Origin: Phoenix dactylifera
Taxonomy: Eukaryota > Streptophyta > Magnoliopsida > Arecales > Arecaceae
Reading direction: 5' to 3'
Assembly: GCF_009389715.1 (NCBI RefSeq)
Contig: NW_024067996.1
Coordinates: forward strand, 124,001 to 188,000
DNA length: 64,000 nt
The notes beneath the pieces are model-generated. The model was not told where the DNA came from. It was given only the letters and a program-made list of their open reading frames with translations, and did not search any database. Both the position numbers and the translations under genes were made by a program. Shown piece after piece: positions 21,990 through 34,825 of the stretch. The stretch's first letter is position 1; each line of letters opens with the position of its first letter.

Positions 21990-24029
21990 AAGAGAAGCAC
22001 CTGAGTTTTCTTTCTTGCCTCTACCCTACTTCTCCCTATAACTGAAGTTAATGGAGTGATGTGAAAATGGGAATGGTGGAATGGAATGTCTGATAGACTG
22101 CGTCTCTCCTTCACCTCCATAGTCCATAGTCGTCATATGTGGCATGCTACATGTGTGTCATGGTGTCTAATATGCTTTGGGACTATATTAGACCAATGAA
22201 GTTTTGAGATGAATGGTGTGGTGTGTTAAGCTTAGTTCCTTGTATATATACACCTCTACATTTACATTTGTCATGGTTTTGTGATGGCTGGTGATGGGAT
22301 AATTTGAGTCGGTTTTGGATGGTCTCTTAGTGCGCTGACATTCATTTATGATGCATTTGTTATTGTTTATTGAATTTTGTCATGTCGGTGAGGAGGCATT
22401 AGAACCATCCGCCATGTATTTGAGGGTATAGGTCTCTTACTTCTTCCATGGGCAGTAACAAGGGATTAGTTCATATCAATTACAATTGGACATAATTTTT
22501 TAATTTTTTCATACTATGTATGTTCTTATTATCTCCAGTCATAAGTACTAGTAGATGTGACTAAACAATGATATCATTTTGTTCAATGCCTTATAAACTT
22601 ATCAGCATAGCATCTTCAAGGCAATTTTGATATGCAGGTCTGATCATCTGAGCTATTATATGTAATTTGTTACTTCTAGACGGTGAAGTGTCATACATTG
22701 TTTCTTAATATTTTAATTGTGCAATTTTTGATCAGATGGGGCTTTTGCAATTATATAATTTTTTATATGTAAATAGTTTAGAAATGGTAGATCATATTGA
22801 TATCTATTATGTAATTTAAAAAAGATGTATTTATATAAGAGTTACACTATTGTAGTCTGAATATACGCGCACGTTCTTCATTTCTTCTCTTAGGAGCAAA
22901 CATTTTTTGAAACAATATCTTTTCAGGTAAAGAATCTTCTTTTTTTTCATGACTAAGGTAACATATCTGTTGGCCTTACCAAACTCTTTCCTTTTTAATA
23001 GTACTCTCTTATAAGATGATCAATTAATACTTTCTTATGAAATAATCACCTGAAAACTGAAAGAAAAAGCTTTCTTCTGAAGAAAATTCCAACTCTCTAA
23101 CTTGTTCTTGAAATCGGCAGCCCCCCTCTTTTTATTTCTCATCTCTAGTCCTTGTTAGATCTTCCTCAACGATTCCAACATAGCTATTCTGTATTTTTCT
23201 CTTGCTTTTAAGAACCCAAGCATATCCTTGAAAGAGCTGATCAAGAAAGGATAAAGTTCATCTATCAATTAAAAACATACTTACAAACTAAACTAAATAT
23301 GTATTTATATTTTATTTTATTCTTTTATATTAGCATATTGAAATGGCTATTTCTTGTAAGACTTTTCCCATTGTAAAAGAGAAAATGTTTAAAGTTTTTT
23401 AAGTTGCCGCTATCAGCTAACAGTGCCACAATTCACATTATGCGGCAAGCATGGCTTTCTTTTTCTTTTTGTTTGTTGTTTATTTTGTATGTATGTGTAT
23501 AATGACATGAGACAAACTACTATTACCTTAGAACTGCAGATGATGATGATGCATGTTGAATTTTCATTTGAATTTCTTCCTATGTGATGTGAGTGGCTGC
23601 GACCAATTGCAGGAAAAAGGAAAAAGTAGATCTGAAATTTCCACATTAACATTACGTCTTTGGAGTAAAATAATTACTTGCTGCACCCAGCCACATTTGA
23701 TTTGATAAGGCTGTGCAGACCGATTTCATTTCTGCAGAGTTGTGCCTACAAGGGAAGCAAAGTAGACCTCACACATTAAACCTTTTTGAGACAGGCCACA
23801 TTGAACTTTTTTTGATGTCTTTGATATCTGATACTACTTCTACTGTCATGCATACATGATGCTCAAGTGGTGCATATGCACATTTCACATAGTACAATGC
23901 ATGATGCAGCTAATGTCGCATAATCCAATGAGCATGTACGCAATTAAGCACCAGCCTTCAAACCGGTCGAATTGACCGGTCCGAATTCCACCCGAACTGG
24001 TTCAGCATTGAACCAGGGCCCCAGGCCCA
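21990..24029. other. DUF538 3' region and intergenic DNA
   Basis: The exon 2 3' untranslated region probably runs to about 22250. The rest is AT-rich with no gene that I can support. The 1.16-kb intron of the DUF538 gene (20783-21942) is likewise empty. Confidence 0.45.
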
Positions 24030-24440
24030 TGCCAACCCTTAAACAAGACGTTGGACGGTTATCGATCAAGTTTCGGTTCAAGATGCCCGGGGATTCCGTA
24101 TGCGACCACAACCCCCTCGGTGGCGTACACCTCTGGCTCGGCGATCGCCGCCGTTCCAGTGCTCCCGCCGACGATGATCCTAATCTCCCCGTCGTTGGCT
24201 ACCGTCCGCACGTCCTGCCCCACGCACATAGCAGACCAGTCCGTGCACGCGGACCAACTTCAACTGCCACGTGGCGCTTTCGCTCGTACCAACAGCGCGG
24301 GCGACACGACGTGATCGAGGCCCCGTGCGAACACCGTAACGTGGTCCTGCACCAGCGACGTGCGGGGCACCGTGTCGGAACCGCGCGAACCCCACGGGGA
24401 AGGGCAGGTATCCAAGGGCAGGTAACGTCCCTCGCCCGTC
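24030..24440 (-). pseudogene. GC-rich decayed coding segment, unidentified
   Basis: The minus strand shows protein-like pieces in more than one frame: DHVTVFARGLDHVVSPALLV (about 24290-24350), WQLKLVRVHGLVCYV (about 24225-24270) and VANDGEIRIIVGGSTGTAAI (about 24145-24205), followed by AEPEVYATEGVVVAYGIPG. GC content is far above the surroundings. Frame changes and a stop between the pieces mean that it is not translatable as one protein. I do not recognise the family. It could be a captured gene fragment or the relic of a local gene. Confidence 0.45.
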
Positions 24441-24589
24441 GCCTTCCTATGTTGGATGGATTCATTGTTGCGTATATTTTCCTTGCGGCATTTTTTTTTT
24501 TTTCTTTTTTTGGGGGGGGGGGGGGGGGAATACAATCAACAAAATTAAAAAAAAAATTAGAACGACACAGTGGTGAATGAACAATAGTA

Positions 24590-24860
24590 TGTCGAGTCCA
24601 GAGAATCTATTCAAAATTATTGGCAGCATAAGAGGCGATCCAGTCAGCAGTCATGTTTGTTTCTTGGTATACATGCACGATATGAAAGACATCACACTTC
24701 CTCTTCTAACATCTGTCTCGCATAGGAGATTTTCTCTTATGCTACCTTAAGCTCTGCCCAACAACGCATAGGAGATTCCTAGGGATATGAATACACATTC
24801 GGACAATTACATCTCATATCGTCGCCAAAGCAACGGGAGATCTTAGTATTCTCAACCTTT
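24590..24860 (-). pseudogene. LINE RNase H C-terminal remnant
   Basis: On the minus strand, HVYQETNMTADWIASYAANN (about 24612-24672) matches the closing segment of the RNase H domain in plant L1-type LINEs (V.REAN..ADW.AS.A). Flanking sequence is degraded. Related scraps lie at 46.8 kb and 60.3 kb. Confidence 0.6.
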
Positions 24861-25149
24861 GGAGCATTATAATTAGGTAGAAATATAGTTTGCAAGTAAG
24901 TTGGCGTGCTTACATGCTCACACGACGGTGTTCACCAATTTGGTGAGCCATATGTTATCTATAAAGGATCGATTGCAGTGGATGCTTGTCTCTGGAGATA
25001 GTGCGACGTTATTGAACATGGATATGGTGAGAAATAAGCTAAAAATGAACTGATTGATTACTATTTCAGTTGGCTAGGACGTGACTAAAGTACATCAACT
25101 TTTCCTTCCAGAGGTGGTATTGATGCACTCGAGACGGAAGGACGCGCAG

Positions 25150-25956
25150 TGTTGAGGTACTGGTCTCTGTCTTAGAGCCAAAGTTCAAAGTATCTACAGG
25201 TCACTTCTAATAGATAAAGTCAACATTGAAAATGATTACACTTGGATTTGGCATTTGGATGCCCATCGTATAGAGATAGGAGTCGGGGAAAGTTGCCATG
25301 TAATGCCGTGCTTATAGTAGGGGGGGGCTTAGGCCAAGCCTGTCGTAGCCGAAGCATAAGTGCCATGGATGCCATCAACCTGCTACTGTATGGCACTTGT
25401 CTTGTTTGAGCCATGAATTAGCCTCATTGGGTAACTACAACTCTTAGTTAGCCAGAGTGTTAAGATGATAAGTTGAGATGTTGTATGCAGTCATTTATTG
25501 CCTATATTTTACAGCTACTATGGGATGCAAGGAACAGTCAACTATTTCCAGGTGAAGTGGTGAGCCCAGCTAGTATCATTACGAAAGTTCAACATTTGGT
25601 TGACGAACATGACAGTTTCCTTGAGCTACAACAAATAAATGCATTATACCATCATCCTCTTCCATTATTTGTTGGTCTTTCCCTCAACTGGATTAAATTG
25701 AATTCTAATAGCTCTTATAAGGTAGGTGGTGTGTTGGTATTGGTTTCGGTCATCCAAGATAGCAATGGACCTGTAATGGTTGATGAGGCTGTACCCATAT
25801 TCTCGGAGAATTCGGTGCCTTAAATGAGTTGTAGGGGGCATGGGAAGGATTGAAGTACATAGAACGAAAGAGGCTAATATATGGGTAGAAGGTGACCACT
25901 CGGCAACAGCTATTTTATACCTTAATCAAAGGCCTGATCATGACCATCCATGTATC
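25150..25956 (+). pseudogene. LINE 3' coding remnant, 5' part
   Basis: The plus strand carries a decayed zinc-binding reverse-transcriptase tail (around WIWHLDAHRIEIG, 25235-25275). An RNase H start follows (about 25690-25830: WIKLNSNSSYKVGGV, then VIQDSNGPVMVDEAVP). Stops occur at 25821 and elsewhere. The RNase H frame is interrupted at 25957 by a DNA transposon and resumes at 27493. The element is dead. Confidence 0.65.
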
Positions 25957-25959
25957 TTA
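25957..25959. repeat. TTA target-site duplication, left
   Basis: TTA here and at 27491-27493 flank the inverted-repeat element; TTA is the target preference of the PIF/Harbinger superfamily. Confidence 0.7.
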
Positions 25960-27490
25960 GGCTCTGTTTGGGGGAGCTTTTGGAGGGCCAGAAAGCACTT
26001 TCTGGCCCTCCAAAAGTATTTTTAGATGAAAAACTGTGTTTGGTAAATTTTTCAAAAAGCTGTTTCAGCTTTTGCGGGAAGCTGAAAACAGCTTTTGGGA
26101 GGAAGCTCCAATTTGGAGCTTTTGGGAGGAAGCTGTTTCAGCTTTTTCGGAAAGCTGTGTTTTTGACAAAAATACCCATATTAAAATAACATAATTACAT
26201 AGTTTGTCCCTTTATAAACCTAAAAATCTGTTGGAGCCAAAAACCCTAGCCGTCAGACTCCCTTCCGTATGAAAAGGTATTTTTCTTTTCAATTTTTGTA
26301 TGCATCTCTTAAACCATATTTTAGAAGAAAAAAAATTTAATCATTTTCCATACCTTCCAAAATCAATCTATTGTTTTTTTTTATCATCAACCTCGCGGCC
26401 CACGCTGAGGTCCTCCTCGACCGTGGACCACGAAGAAGAGCCCCTGGACCGCGGAAAATTATTTTATGGAAAATTATTTTATACTAATAATTATAATATT
26501 TTATACCTTTATTTTTGTATTATACTATAAATATAATATCATATTATATTATATCATAATACATTAATATATTATGTTAAATAATTTATTATTATGTTAT
26601 ATTATGGAAAATTAATTTATACTAATAATTATAATATTTTATACCTTTATTTTTGTATTATACTATAAATATAATATCATATTATATTATATCATAATAC
26701 ATTAATATGTTATGTTAAATAATTTAATATTATGTTATATTATGGAAAATTAATTTATACTAATAATTATAATATTTTATACCTTTATTATTGTATTATA
26801 CTATAAATATTATATTATATTACATTACATTATAATACATTAATATGTTATTTTAAATAATTGAATATTATGTTATATTATGGAAAATTAATTTATAATA
26901 ATAATTATAATATTTTATACTTTTATTATTGTATTATACTATAAATATTGTATTATATTACATTACAGTATAATACATTAATATGTTATTTTAAATAATT
27001 TAATATTATGTTATATTATGAGAAATTAATTTATACTAATAATTATAATATTTTATACTTTTATTATTGTATTGTACTATAAATATAATATATATTACAT
27101 TATATCATAATACATTAATATGTTATGTTAAATAATTTAATATTATGTTATATTACCAAATATTAATTTACTCTAATAATTATATTACTATTATGCTATA
27201 TTAACATAATATTATTTTATATTACAATAATATTATACTATATCGTATATTTATGTATTAATTTATGTTATGTTTTATTATGTTCTGTTGTATAATACTA
27301 TGCAATGTCCTTTATGGTAATTTTGTCATATAAAAATACTTTCTCAGTTTGTTTACCAAACACAAAACAAAGTACCACAGCACTTTACGAATGTAGTTAC
27401 CAAACAGTAAACAGCTCTACTTCAGACAGCTTACTTCCAACAGCTCTACTTCCAACAGCTCTACTGCCAACAGCTCTCCCAAACAGGGCC
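25960..27490. mobile_element. Non-autonomous PIF/Harbinger-like element (1531 bp)
   Basis: The ends are inverted repeats: GGCTCTGTTTGGGGGAGCT on the left, and GGCCCTGTTTGGGAGAGCT read inward from the right (27472-27490). TTA lies on both sides. No transposase is encoded. Just inside the left end is a perfect hairpin (about 25982-26011, arms GGAGGGCCAGAAAG). The centre is an AT-rich tandem array (26480-27190). The insertion splits a LINE RNase H frame that continues exactly across it, which supports the boundaries. Superfamily assignment rests on the TSD and ends only. Confidence 0.8.
26480..27190. repeat. 138-bp AT-rich tandem array inside the Harbinger-like element
   Basis: The phrase ATACTAATAATTATAATATT and its variants begin at 26481, 26619, 26757, 26895, 27033 and 27170, that is, every 138 bp (last step 137). 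Five units plus a partial one are present and differ by a few substitutions and short indels. Confidence 0.9.
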
Positions 27491-27692
27491 TTAGCCATAG
27501 CTGCTTGTAGAAAAGAGTTTCCAGATTCTTAAACAGTGCACTTAAAGTGAGAGGCAAATCATGTAACTGGTTACTTGGCTAATATTGCTACTGATTTAGA
27601 GTAGATGTGAGTTTGGTCCAACGAATATCCTACCTATGCCATAGTTGATGTTCACAGCATTGCTTATACTATACTTTCATCCAAAAAAAAAA
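27491..27692 (+). pseudogene. LINE 3' coding remnant, 3' part with A tail
   Basis: The RNase H end resumes right after the Harbinger-like element: IAACRKEFPD, then EANHVTGYLANIATDLE (about 27555-27605), a stop, a short 3' untranslated region and an A-run at about 27681-27692. Together with 25150-25956 it forms the 3' end of one L1-type LINE. Confidence 0.7.
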
Positions 27693-30600
27693 ATCTCTGT
27701 GCCCAGTGCCTGCACCACACGGCCAAAAGTACCAAGCATCAATGGCCATCTTTGGGTCGCAGATCGCATAGGGACATGATTTCAACCCTTGAATTGGTGG
27801 AACACATTGCTAGCACCATGTATCATGATGGTGACTGTGGAGGAAAGCATCATGGTGGGAGATCGGGATGCTTAATGTTGATGGAGCAATGGTCTATCTC
27901 AGTGTTCTTGATATTCTAATATATGAGAATGTAGTATGGAGATGTAAGACCTAGTTTATTGGCTATTTGAGTATCTTAATAGAAGGACATAATAACTAGA
28001 TTATTACTTTATTTCTCTCATCCTAGTTGAATTCTGATTTAAACATATCTATATAAGTTAGAGAGTTGTTTGCCCCATCGTCGGACGATAAAAAGTAGGA
28101 GAGAAAGGTGAAGAGCCTGCCTAGGGTTTTTCACTGCATAAAGACTGTTTTTGATGAGAAGTTACCTATAGGCATGGTGGGATTAGAAGGTATGCACTTA
28201 TTTTTTTTCCTCTCTAGATTAGTAAATGTTGTATGGTGTTTTAGTTTCTAATATGTCGATCCAATAATTTTACATGTGTACTCAAAGCAAGATAATACTA
28301 GGAAGATTAAAATCGAATTTTATTCAAAATGTTTTAATAGATGAAACTTAATTTCACCACTCGATCTCTTCATGATTGATGAAACTCTGAAACAATTTAG
28401 AGCTTTTATTGTTCTCAGAGCTCATAGGATATTGGAAATCATCGAAAAGGTGACTATTGATATCTAAAAATGTTAAACTGATCACGCTACTTTTAAATTT
28501 TTTGCTCCTATTTCAGATCTTAATGGAGGCCACATGTCTCCATATCAATAATTCCAGGGGACCAATGCGAAGGTGCTTCAATAAATAAACTCCAATGGAC
28601 AATAAAGAACTGTAAGAGTGATATTATTAACAATGGAGCCTACATGGTGAACCAAGTTTACTGGTGCTTTTGGAAGCAGGGCTACCTCCTGTTCACCGGT
28701 CCTCCCCCTTTTCTCGCCATGACTCCTCTCCCTCCTCTCAACTACTGCATATCCACCCATATTTTTCAGATCTGGGAAGTCGATCGCTTGCACTTGCCGT
28801 AATGGTTCAATGTGCTTCTCCTGTAAGGGGGTGGGTTTGGCTGGGTCTTGACCCAGCTTGAATCCGATACCCAATTACTTTCAGCTCTACGACTCGATTT
28901 ACACGTAGGGTGCATTTGAATGTTGTACAGAATTATGATTTTTCCCATAGTTTCTTAAAGTTAAGCTCAGGTTACAAAGTTCAAACACTATGAATTGTAA
29001 TTCGAAACCTCCAAGCCCAGTGAAAACATTATTAAGCCTGAAATTGATGTGCCAAACTGAAGGTAACGAGTCTCTTATAGCCAACTCCTGGCTAAATAAC
29101 CTGAATCCCAGAAATCATTGAAACGACTATTTCTTAATTTTTATAATGTCATAGATGTTGGTATAAAGCTTTCTTATATTCAAGCATCAAAACCTGATCG
29201 ATGTGAGAGGAGCTACTAGAAAAGGAGACCCAACTGTGCAATAAATTCAGTCCAGATTTTGGATATGCACCATACAAATCTAGATCTGCTGCTTGCAAAC
29301 CAGAGGTGTGACAAATGGGATAATCCTCAGTTCACAAATCCAAACATGGGAGCTCTGTATTACTGAATTTATCCATCTAACGTAGCTGTCTAAAAATCCT
29401 TTGATGGACTGACAGAATCAATTTTGTTCTTAGGGGGAAACAAAGAATAAATTAAGAGATGAGATATCTAGTGCATTTGGGCTTCCTGAATTGGCCAATC
29501 ATTACTTTGAAGTTTAATTTCCCAGCTCCCTGTGACTGCACCCAAACAGGTTCTTAAAGTCTCAACACAATTCAAACTCATCAGCGCAAAACTTGGACAT
29601 AGAATATGAAATTATTGAACGTGGGCCAATATTTCAGCTATACAGCACCTGATGCTTTTATTGCTGTGCCAGCTTCCAATTCATGCTCCATTGCTTGATA
29701 CCCAGTAGGGTATGGATCAATCTGACAAATATTAAGAAAATGAAGGAGGGGGTGGGGGGGGGGGGGGGGGGGGGGGTGGATGTGGAGGAGAAAAAGACAC
29801 TGCTCTTATTTTTGAGAAGAAACATTCATGTATAAAAGACTCTAGTGCAAATATTTATATGCTCAGGTTTTTCATTGATCAGCAGTTTCCATCAACGCTT
29901 CGTTTGCAAGGTAATGATAGTTTGGTGAAGAATCATCAGTAGGTCCCTGTGCCTTTAAAGCAAATTCAGCTCGACTGTTTCCTGATTCATAATAGTTCAG
30001 ATTATTGTGCCATGATTCATTCTGGCTACAGATAACTCAGCAGCAAAAAAAAATCTCTCAATGGTAAAACTATTAAGGCAAGGGAAAAAACATTCATATA
30101 TAAAGAGACTGGCGCAAATATTAATATGCTAGGGTTTGTCATTAATCAGCAGTAACATTCATGTATAAAGAGTCTCCACATATAAGCAAAGGGAAAGGAA
30201 CAGTGAATATGATATCAGAACAGGAAGAGTAGGTAGATGCAAGCTCTCAGTGAAAACCTTCAGTTATGTCAAACTCCTAAAGAGAAGGGGAATTCATAAT
30301 CAATTCTACAAAGATCTCAGGCTTCCAATTAACAAAGTGATTGGGCATCCACCCAAGCCACCTTCATAGATATCAGTAACATAGTGAATTCTAAAACCAT
30401 TTCAAGAACCATTGCTTCTCACTGATAGAATACCTTCCTAATTGTTGTGGCCAGGAAAGACCAATCAAAAATCTCATTCTTAATGAGAAGAGGGACCTTG
30501 GACACAATCAAAGTTCTGGATAGCACAACTTGACAAACAAATTTCCATGGAGGAACTCTGCTTGTTGGGATTATTCACAAAACAAACAATGTTATTTAGC

Positions 30601-31723
30601 AATCATGTAAATAATTATATATCTGAAACATTTATCTATTTATTCCTCAGATCACCAATGCATCAAGCTAACCCACAACAACTCATGCAATACTGTCGCT
30701 TCCATAACCTGCCAATGTCGAAGAAAAGAAATGGGTAATTACCCACCATCAAAACAATATGTACATTCACAATGATTAACTTTATCTGATGAGCAGCCAC
30801 AACTCAATTTCATAAATAAGCATAAGAGCCTTCCACCATAGAGGGTTGAGCCCTTAATGTTGAACTTCTCATTGTAGAGTTCCTTCACCTCATTTAAACT
30901 ATTTGTGTTACGACGAATTCATTGTCCCGACCATTCTCCCTTGCAGTTCTACCTCTTCGTTTTGGTTCTACAACCCAGAAAGACTACTCATCTACTTCTG
31001 ATCCTAGAATTTGAATCTATAAACTGCTTTGAATTTGAATTACCATTACATCTCTTATCAAACAAATTTACTCAAATCATTTCTTGCATGTCTTTTCAGT
31101 TTAGACATTCTTTTCTAACTGCTGAAAGAATTAGAAGGGTTAAAAAACACGAGCAGCAAATGATATAAGCCAATCCAACAACATTGTACAGAACTACCTC
31201 CCACAAAATAATTTGAATCCAAAGCACAGGACCAGGCCCCACCAAGAACTAATATCGAGTGATATATCTTTGAAGTGTTTCCCTTATTCCTAATTACAAT
31301 CTTCACGTCCTATTGGTTCACCTCCTCAGCAGAGGGGCATTTCTCATAGAAACAACAAGCAAAAGTCCATAAAAATATTGCAAGATTTATTAAAAAAACG
31401 AACAATCTAATGATTTGCAAATTGAGAAGCAATAACAATCAGGTTAAGCATACAAGCAGCAAAGTGTCTAGAAAGTACAAGGATATTGATTGAACTATAA
31501 TCCAAAACTTACAAATTTTACTGGAGAAAAACCTTCCAACCACCCCTAAAGTTTTGCTCCTCAAAGAAGCTAGAGGTTAAATCCTGAGTATTGCTAAAAA
31601 TAAAAAAGGAAAACCTTCCAAGCAAAATATATACATCAAAACACAACAAAATGTGCCAGGCAATTTCATCAATTCGTACCTGCAATCTACAAAGAATCAA
31701 TTTGCAACTTGCTTAAACACGTC
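27693..31723. other. Intergenic, no gene recognised
   Basis: Non-coding as far as I can see. It contains a G homopolymer run (about 29753-29776) and dispersed direct repeats of about 65 bp (about 29820-29885 and 30086-30152, sharing AAACATTCATRTATAAA and GCAAATATT). The 3' untranslated region of the F-box gene probably occupies part of 31300-31723. Open frames such as 28578-28874 and 30905-31168 lack family features. Confidence 0.45.
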
Positions 31724-33216
31724 TCAAGAAAGCTCTGCCAACCACTCCATGACCTTCGAATCCAGCATGCACTCACAAGACCTCTGAAGTAGCCAGTCAT
31801 CCTCCTCATTATTTGAACAGGCCATAAACTCACCCAACTCAAATCTTGAGTCCCACAGGAAAACCTTCAGGCGTGAAGCCTTCTCCAGGACCAAATCTGT
31901 GATACCAGAATTCTCATACCCAGAAATGTCAAGGTGCTCCAAATCCTTCAACTCATCTAGAAAAGTAATTATGGCCTGCCTTGAGATGGCAGAATTCGTT
32001 ATCTCAAGTTTCCGGAGGTCTGGGAGAGATTTGCAGATGATGGATGCTTTCTCTTCATCCACATTCTCAGCAAACACGTTCAGCTCAGTGAAGTATTTAC
32101 AGCACTTGTTGACATGTTGAAGCACTTCGCGGTTGATGACACTCTCGTCCACTGCCATGCCCTTGAGAAACTCAAGTTTGCTGACAGCCTCACAGAATCT
32201 ATGCTCCATTACATGCGGATTTGGGAGGCTGAAATAAGTCAACTCTGGACACCTGAAAATTCCAAAAAACACATACAGAATATATGTTGAATTCCAAACA
32301 TCTATGCTTCCCAAACAAGATATACCAACATTTCCCATATTCCATAATAAGTGAAAAAAATGGCAGGTTCCGAAAAAACCTACACAGAAACCAAACAAAT
32401 TGGCATTTTGTTTTTACAATGTAAAGAAAGAAAACATATTCTTATTCAATCTCACCTTTAGGCAAAATTCCCGGGATCTCATGGTTACAAAGAATGGTCC
32501 AATGGAAGAGAAGAGAAACAAAGGCCTAGATGCTATCCGGAGATAAGACCATAAAATCCAAGTCTAGTTTTAATCCTCATAAAAATATTCCACAACCCCT
32601 AAAGACAGATTAAGTCATTCAACAACAATAAAATTCAAAGCAAGATAAAATGATGGCTTTCCAAATCTCATCACAGGAAGAAAACAAAACCCTAGGAAAA
32701 TCCCAAAAATTACCACGAAGAACCATAAAAGCGATTTTTTCCCAAGAACACCAGCGGCAAAACGGCAAGCCCAAACAAAATTGGGCAAAAATCGAAGAGA
32801 ATGCAGAAACCCTAACTGCAAATTACACGATAAATGGATCACCTTTCGGAGACGTCGAGGAGATCGATATCGTCAGCGAAGTCAGGGAAATAGATGGAGT
32901 CGAGGTGCTCGTGGGCGCGGGTGATGGAGAAATCGAGGAGGTCGGCGAAGTCGAGGATCTCGTTGCGGCGGAAGAAGAGGCGGAGGCAGATGGACTCCCA
33001 GTCGCGGAAGTCGAGGTTCCGCCAGCAGAGGGGGTCAAGTGAGGCGACGCGCCAAGATGAACAGACGAAGGGGACGCCGGCGATGAGGTCCGCCACCCCC
33101 ATCCTCTCGAAGATCGCCACCAGAAGGTCACGGTTCAGGTCCTCCCACCTTCCGCCGATGCCAGCGGCGGAGGCGGTGCTGCTCTCTCCGGCGGCTCCGC
33201 CGTAAGCGGCTGCCAT
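31724..33216 (-). CDS. F-box/LRR protein (At3g48880-like)
   Basis: Exon 1 (32843-33216) and exon 2 (31724-32252) join in frame across a 590-bp intron (donor AAAG|GTGATC, acceptor TTTTCAG) to give 300 residues. After an Ala/Gly-rich start, the F-box lies at about residues 23-68 (WEDLNRDLLVAIFERMGVAD, VCSSWR, DPLCWRNLDF). The C-terminal half has degenerate leucine-rich repeats (LPDLRKLEITNSAISRQAI, LKDLEHLDISGYENS). Architecture and length fit plant F-box/LRR proteins like At3g48880 (about 309 residues), which recruit substrates to SCF ubiquitin ligases through SKP1; the substrate is unknown. The start follows a GC-rich leader, and no better upstream ATG is in frame. No lesions were seen. Confidence 0.88.
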
Positions 33217-33891
33217 GCATCCTAGGGTGTTCGGGATTGTGAAAGAAAAGGTCGGTTTCGCTGGCCGTCAGTGTTACATAACGGTGGGTGAACAAAAAGA
33301 GTTCGGGTTGTATCTTTCAAGCAAAAGAATGATTGATCCTTGTTCGAAACGTAGACCGTAGGATTGTGTTATACACAGATCGCAAAGCATTTGAACTCCC
33401 TATTTCTCCCTCTGCACAACGGTGGATCCGCTCGAAGGAAGGTGAATTCTTATTTCGCTCGAAATATACAACCTGGTTCCGAACCCAAATCTACGGATGA
33501 CAATTGGTCGGGTGAGGTCAGATTAAACATGGTCTAAATAACAGCCCGATATAGCAGTCGTTATATACCCCATACGATTGTTTTTGTCAATAAAATACTT
33601 TTTTTCAATTTCATTTTTTTAAAAAAGATTTTTCAATCTAAAAATAAATTTGTAATTTATTGAACAATGACTAGATGATCGTTCGTCATCTAAATCTGCC
33701 GATCACTCTTTTCCATTATCGCACCGTGATAATGTTTTTAATAAGAAATATTTCAAATCATGCCAAATGAGGTAAATATCAACTGCTATTAGCCAGTTAA
33801 TCAAAGGAGAGTCATCACAATTCTTATATTTAAAATTCACATATTTTAATAGAGAGTAATAGAAGATCATATCTAGGGTTAAGGTGCATAG

Positions 33892-33897
<6 letters not shown>

Positions 33898-33933
<36 letters not shown>
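33898..33933. repeat. (AT)n microsatellite
   Basis: About 18 uninterrupted AT repeats. Confidence 0.95.
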
Positions 33934-33934
<1 letters not shown>

Positions 33935-34521
33935 TTGAATCAAACCCTAACTAACCTATCGCTCACTAAATTATTATTAGTTTAGAAAGTTGGTTTGGAT
34001 TTTAAGAACTTGCCTAACTTGCTCCCTCGTGCGAACAAAGAATGTGGATTCCTTCGCACCCATCAAGCATCAAATCATCTATACTTTACTTTGAGACCTG
34101 TGTAAGTGAGTAAATGATGAAATTTAGAGTGTGAAGAAAAGTGTAACTTTCCCATCCAAACTCATCCATTACAAGTAAGTTCAAAGAAAATGGTTAGCTT
34201 AGATCAAATACGTAACCCCTAATCAATGGTAAGGAAATAACAACCATTATAGTAGCTTAAAAGGCCTCAAATACATTATATTGCATTATATTCAATATGG
34301 TGATAGATATTGCAGTATTACAATATATATACAATATGATAATAGTCTACGAATAATAAAATAATATTTTATTATAATCATAAAATATGTTTTGTAAACT
34401 ATTTTATAATATATTATATTTTACTAGATTACAATTGCTATAATTTACAATATTGTAATATATCCAAACATACGAAGAGAATGACTGCAATTATTGCTTG
34501 GCATAGCACTATAGTTTTCCA

Positions 34522-34526
<5 letters not shown>

Positions 34527-34604
<78 letters not shown>
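34527..34604. repeat. (AT)n microsatellite
   Basis: About 39 uninterrupted AT repeats, the longest in the window, about 220 bp left of the retrotransposon insertion. Confidence 0.95.
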
Positions 34605-34607
<3 letters not shown>

Positions 34608-34820
34608 CTATACCTGTTTATCCCGGTTCGAATTAATATTTCTTGTGAAATTAAGTAGGTTTTAAAGCAGTAGTTATGGTCTCAAGATGCTCACCTATAC
34701 AAAGGTGATCCTATCATATAGCAACGTGTGGCAAACTGAGGTTTGGGAAGGTGCATAAAAGAGTTTGCAATTTAGTTGAGCACTAATGGAAGATTGAGTT
34801 GCTGACTATTATTTGGGTTT

Positions 34821-34825
34821 GTTTG
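34821..34825. repeat. Retrotransposon target-site duplication, left
   Basis: GTTTG, repeated exactly at 45244-45248. Confidence 0.9.

Larger units (their letters stand above)
33217..34820. other. F-box promoter side and intergenic DNA
   Basis: Upstream region of the F-box gene, then AT-rich DNA with two AT microsatellites annotated separately. No further gene was seen. Confidence 0.5.

Noticed and set aside
32650-33205. Plus-strand frames of 103-130 codons
   Set aside because: Antisense to exon 1 and the intron of the F-box gene.
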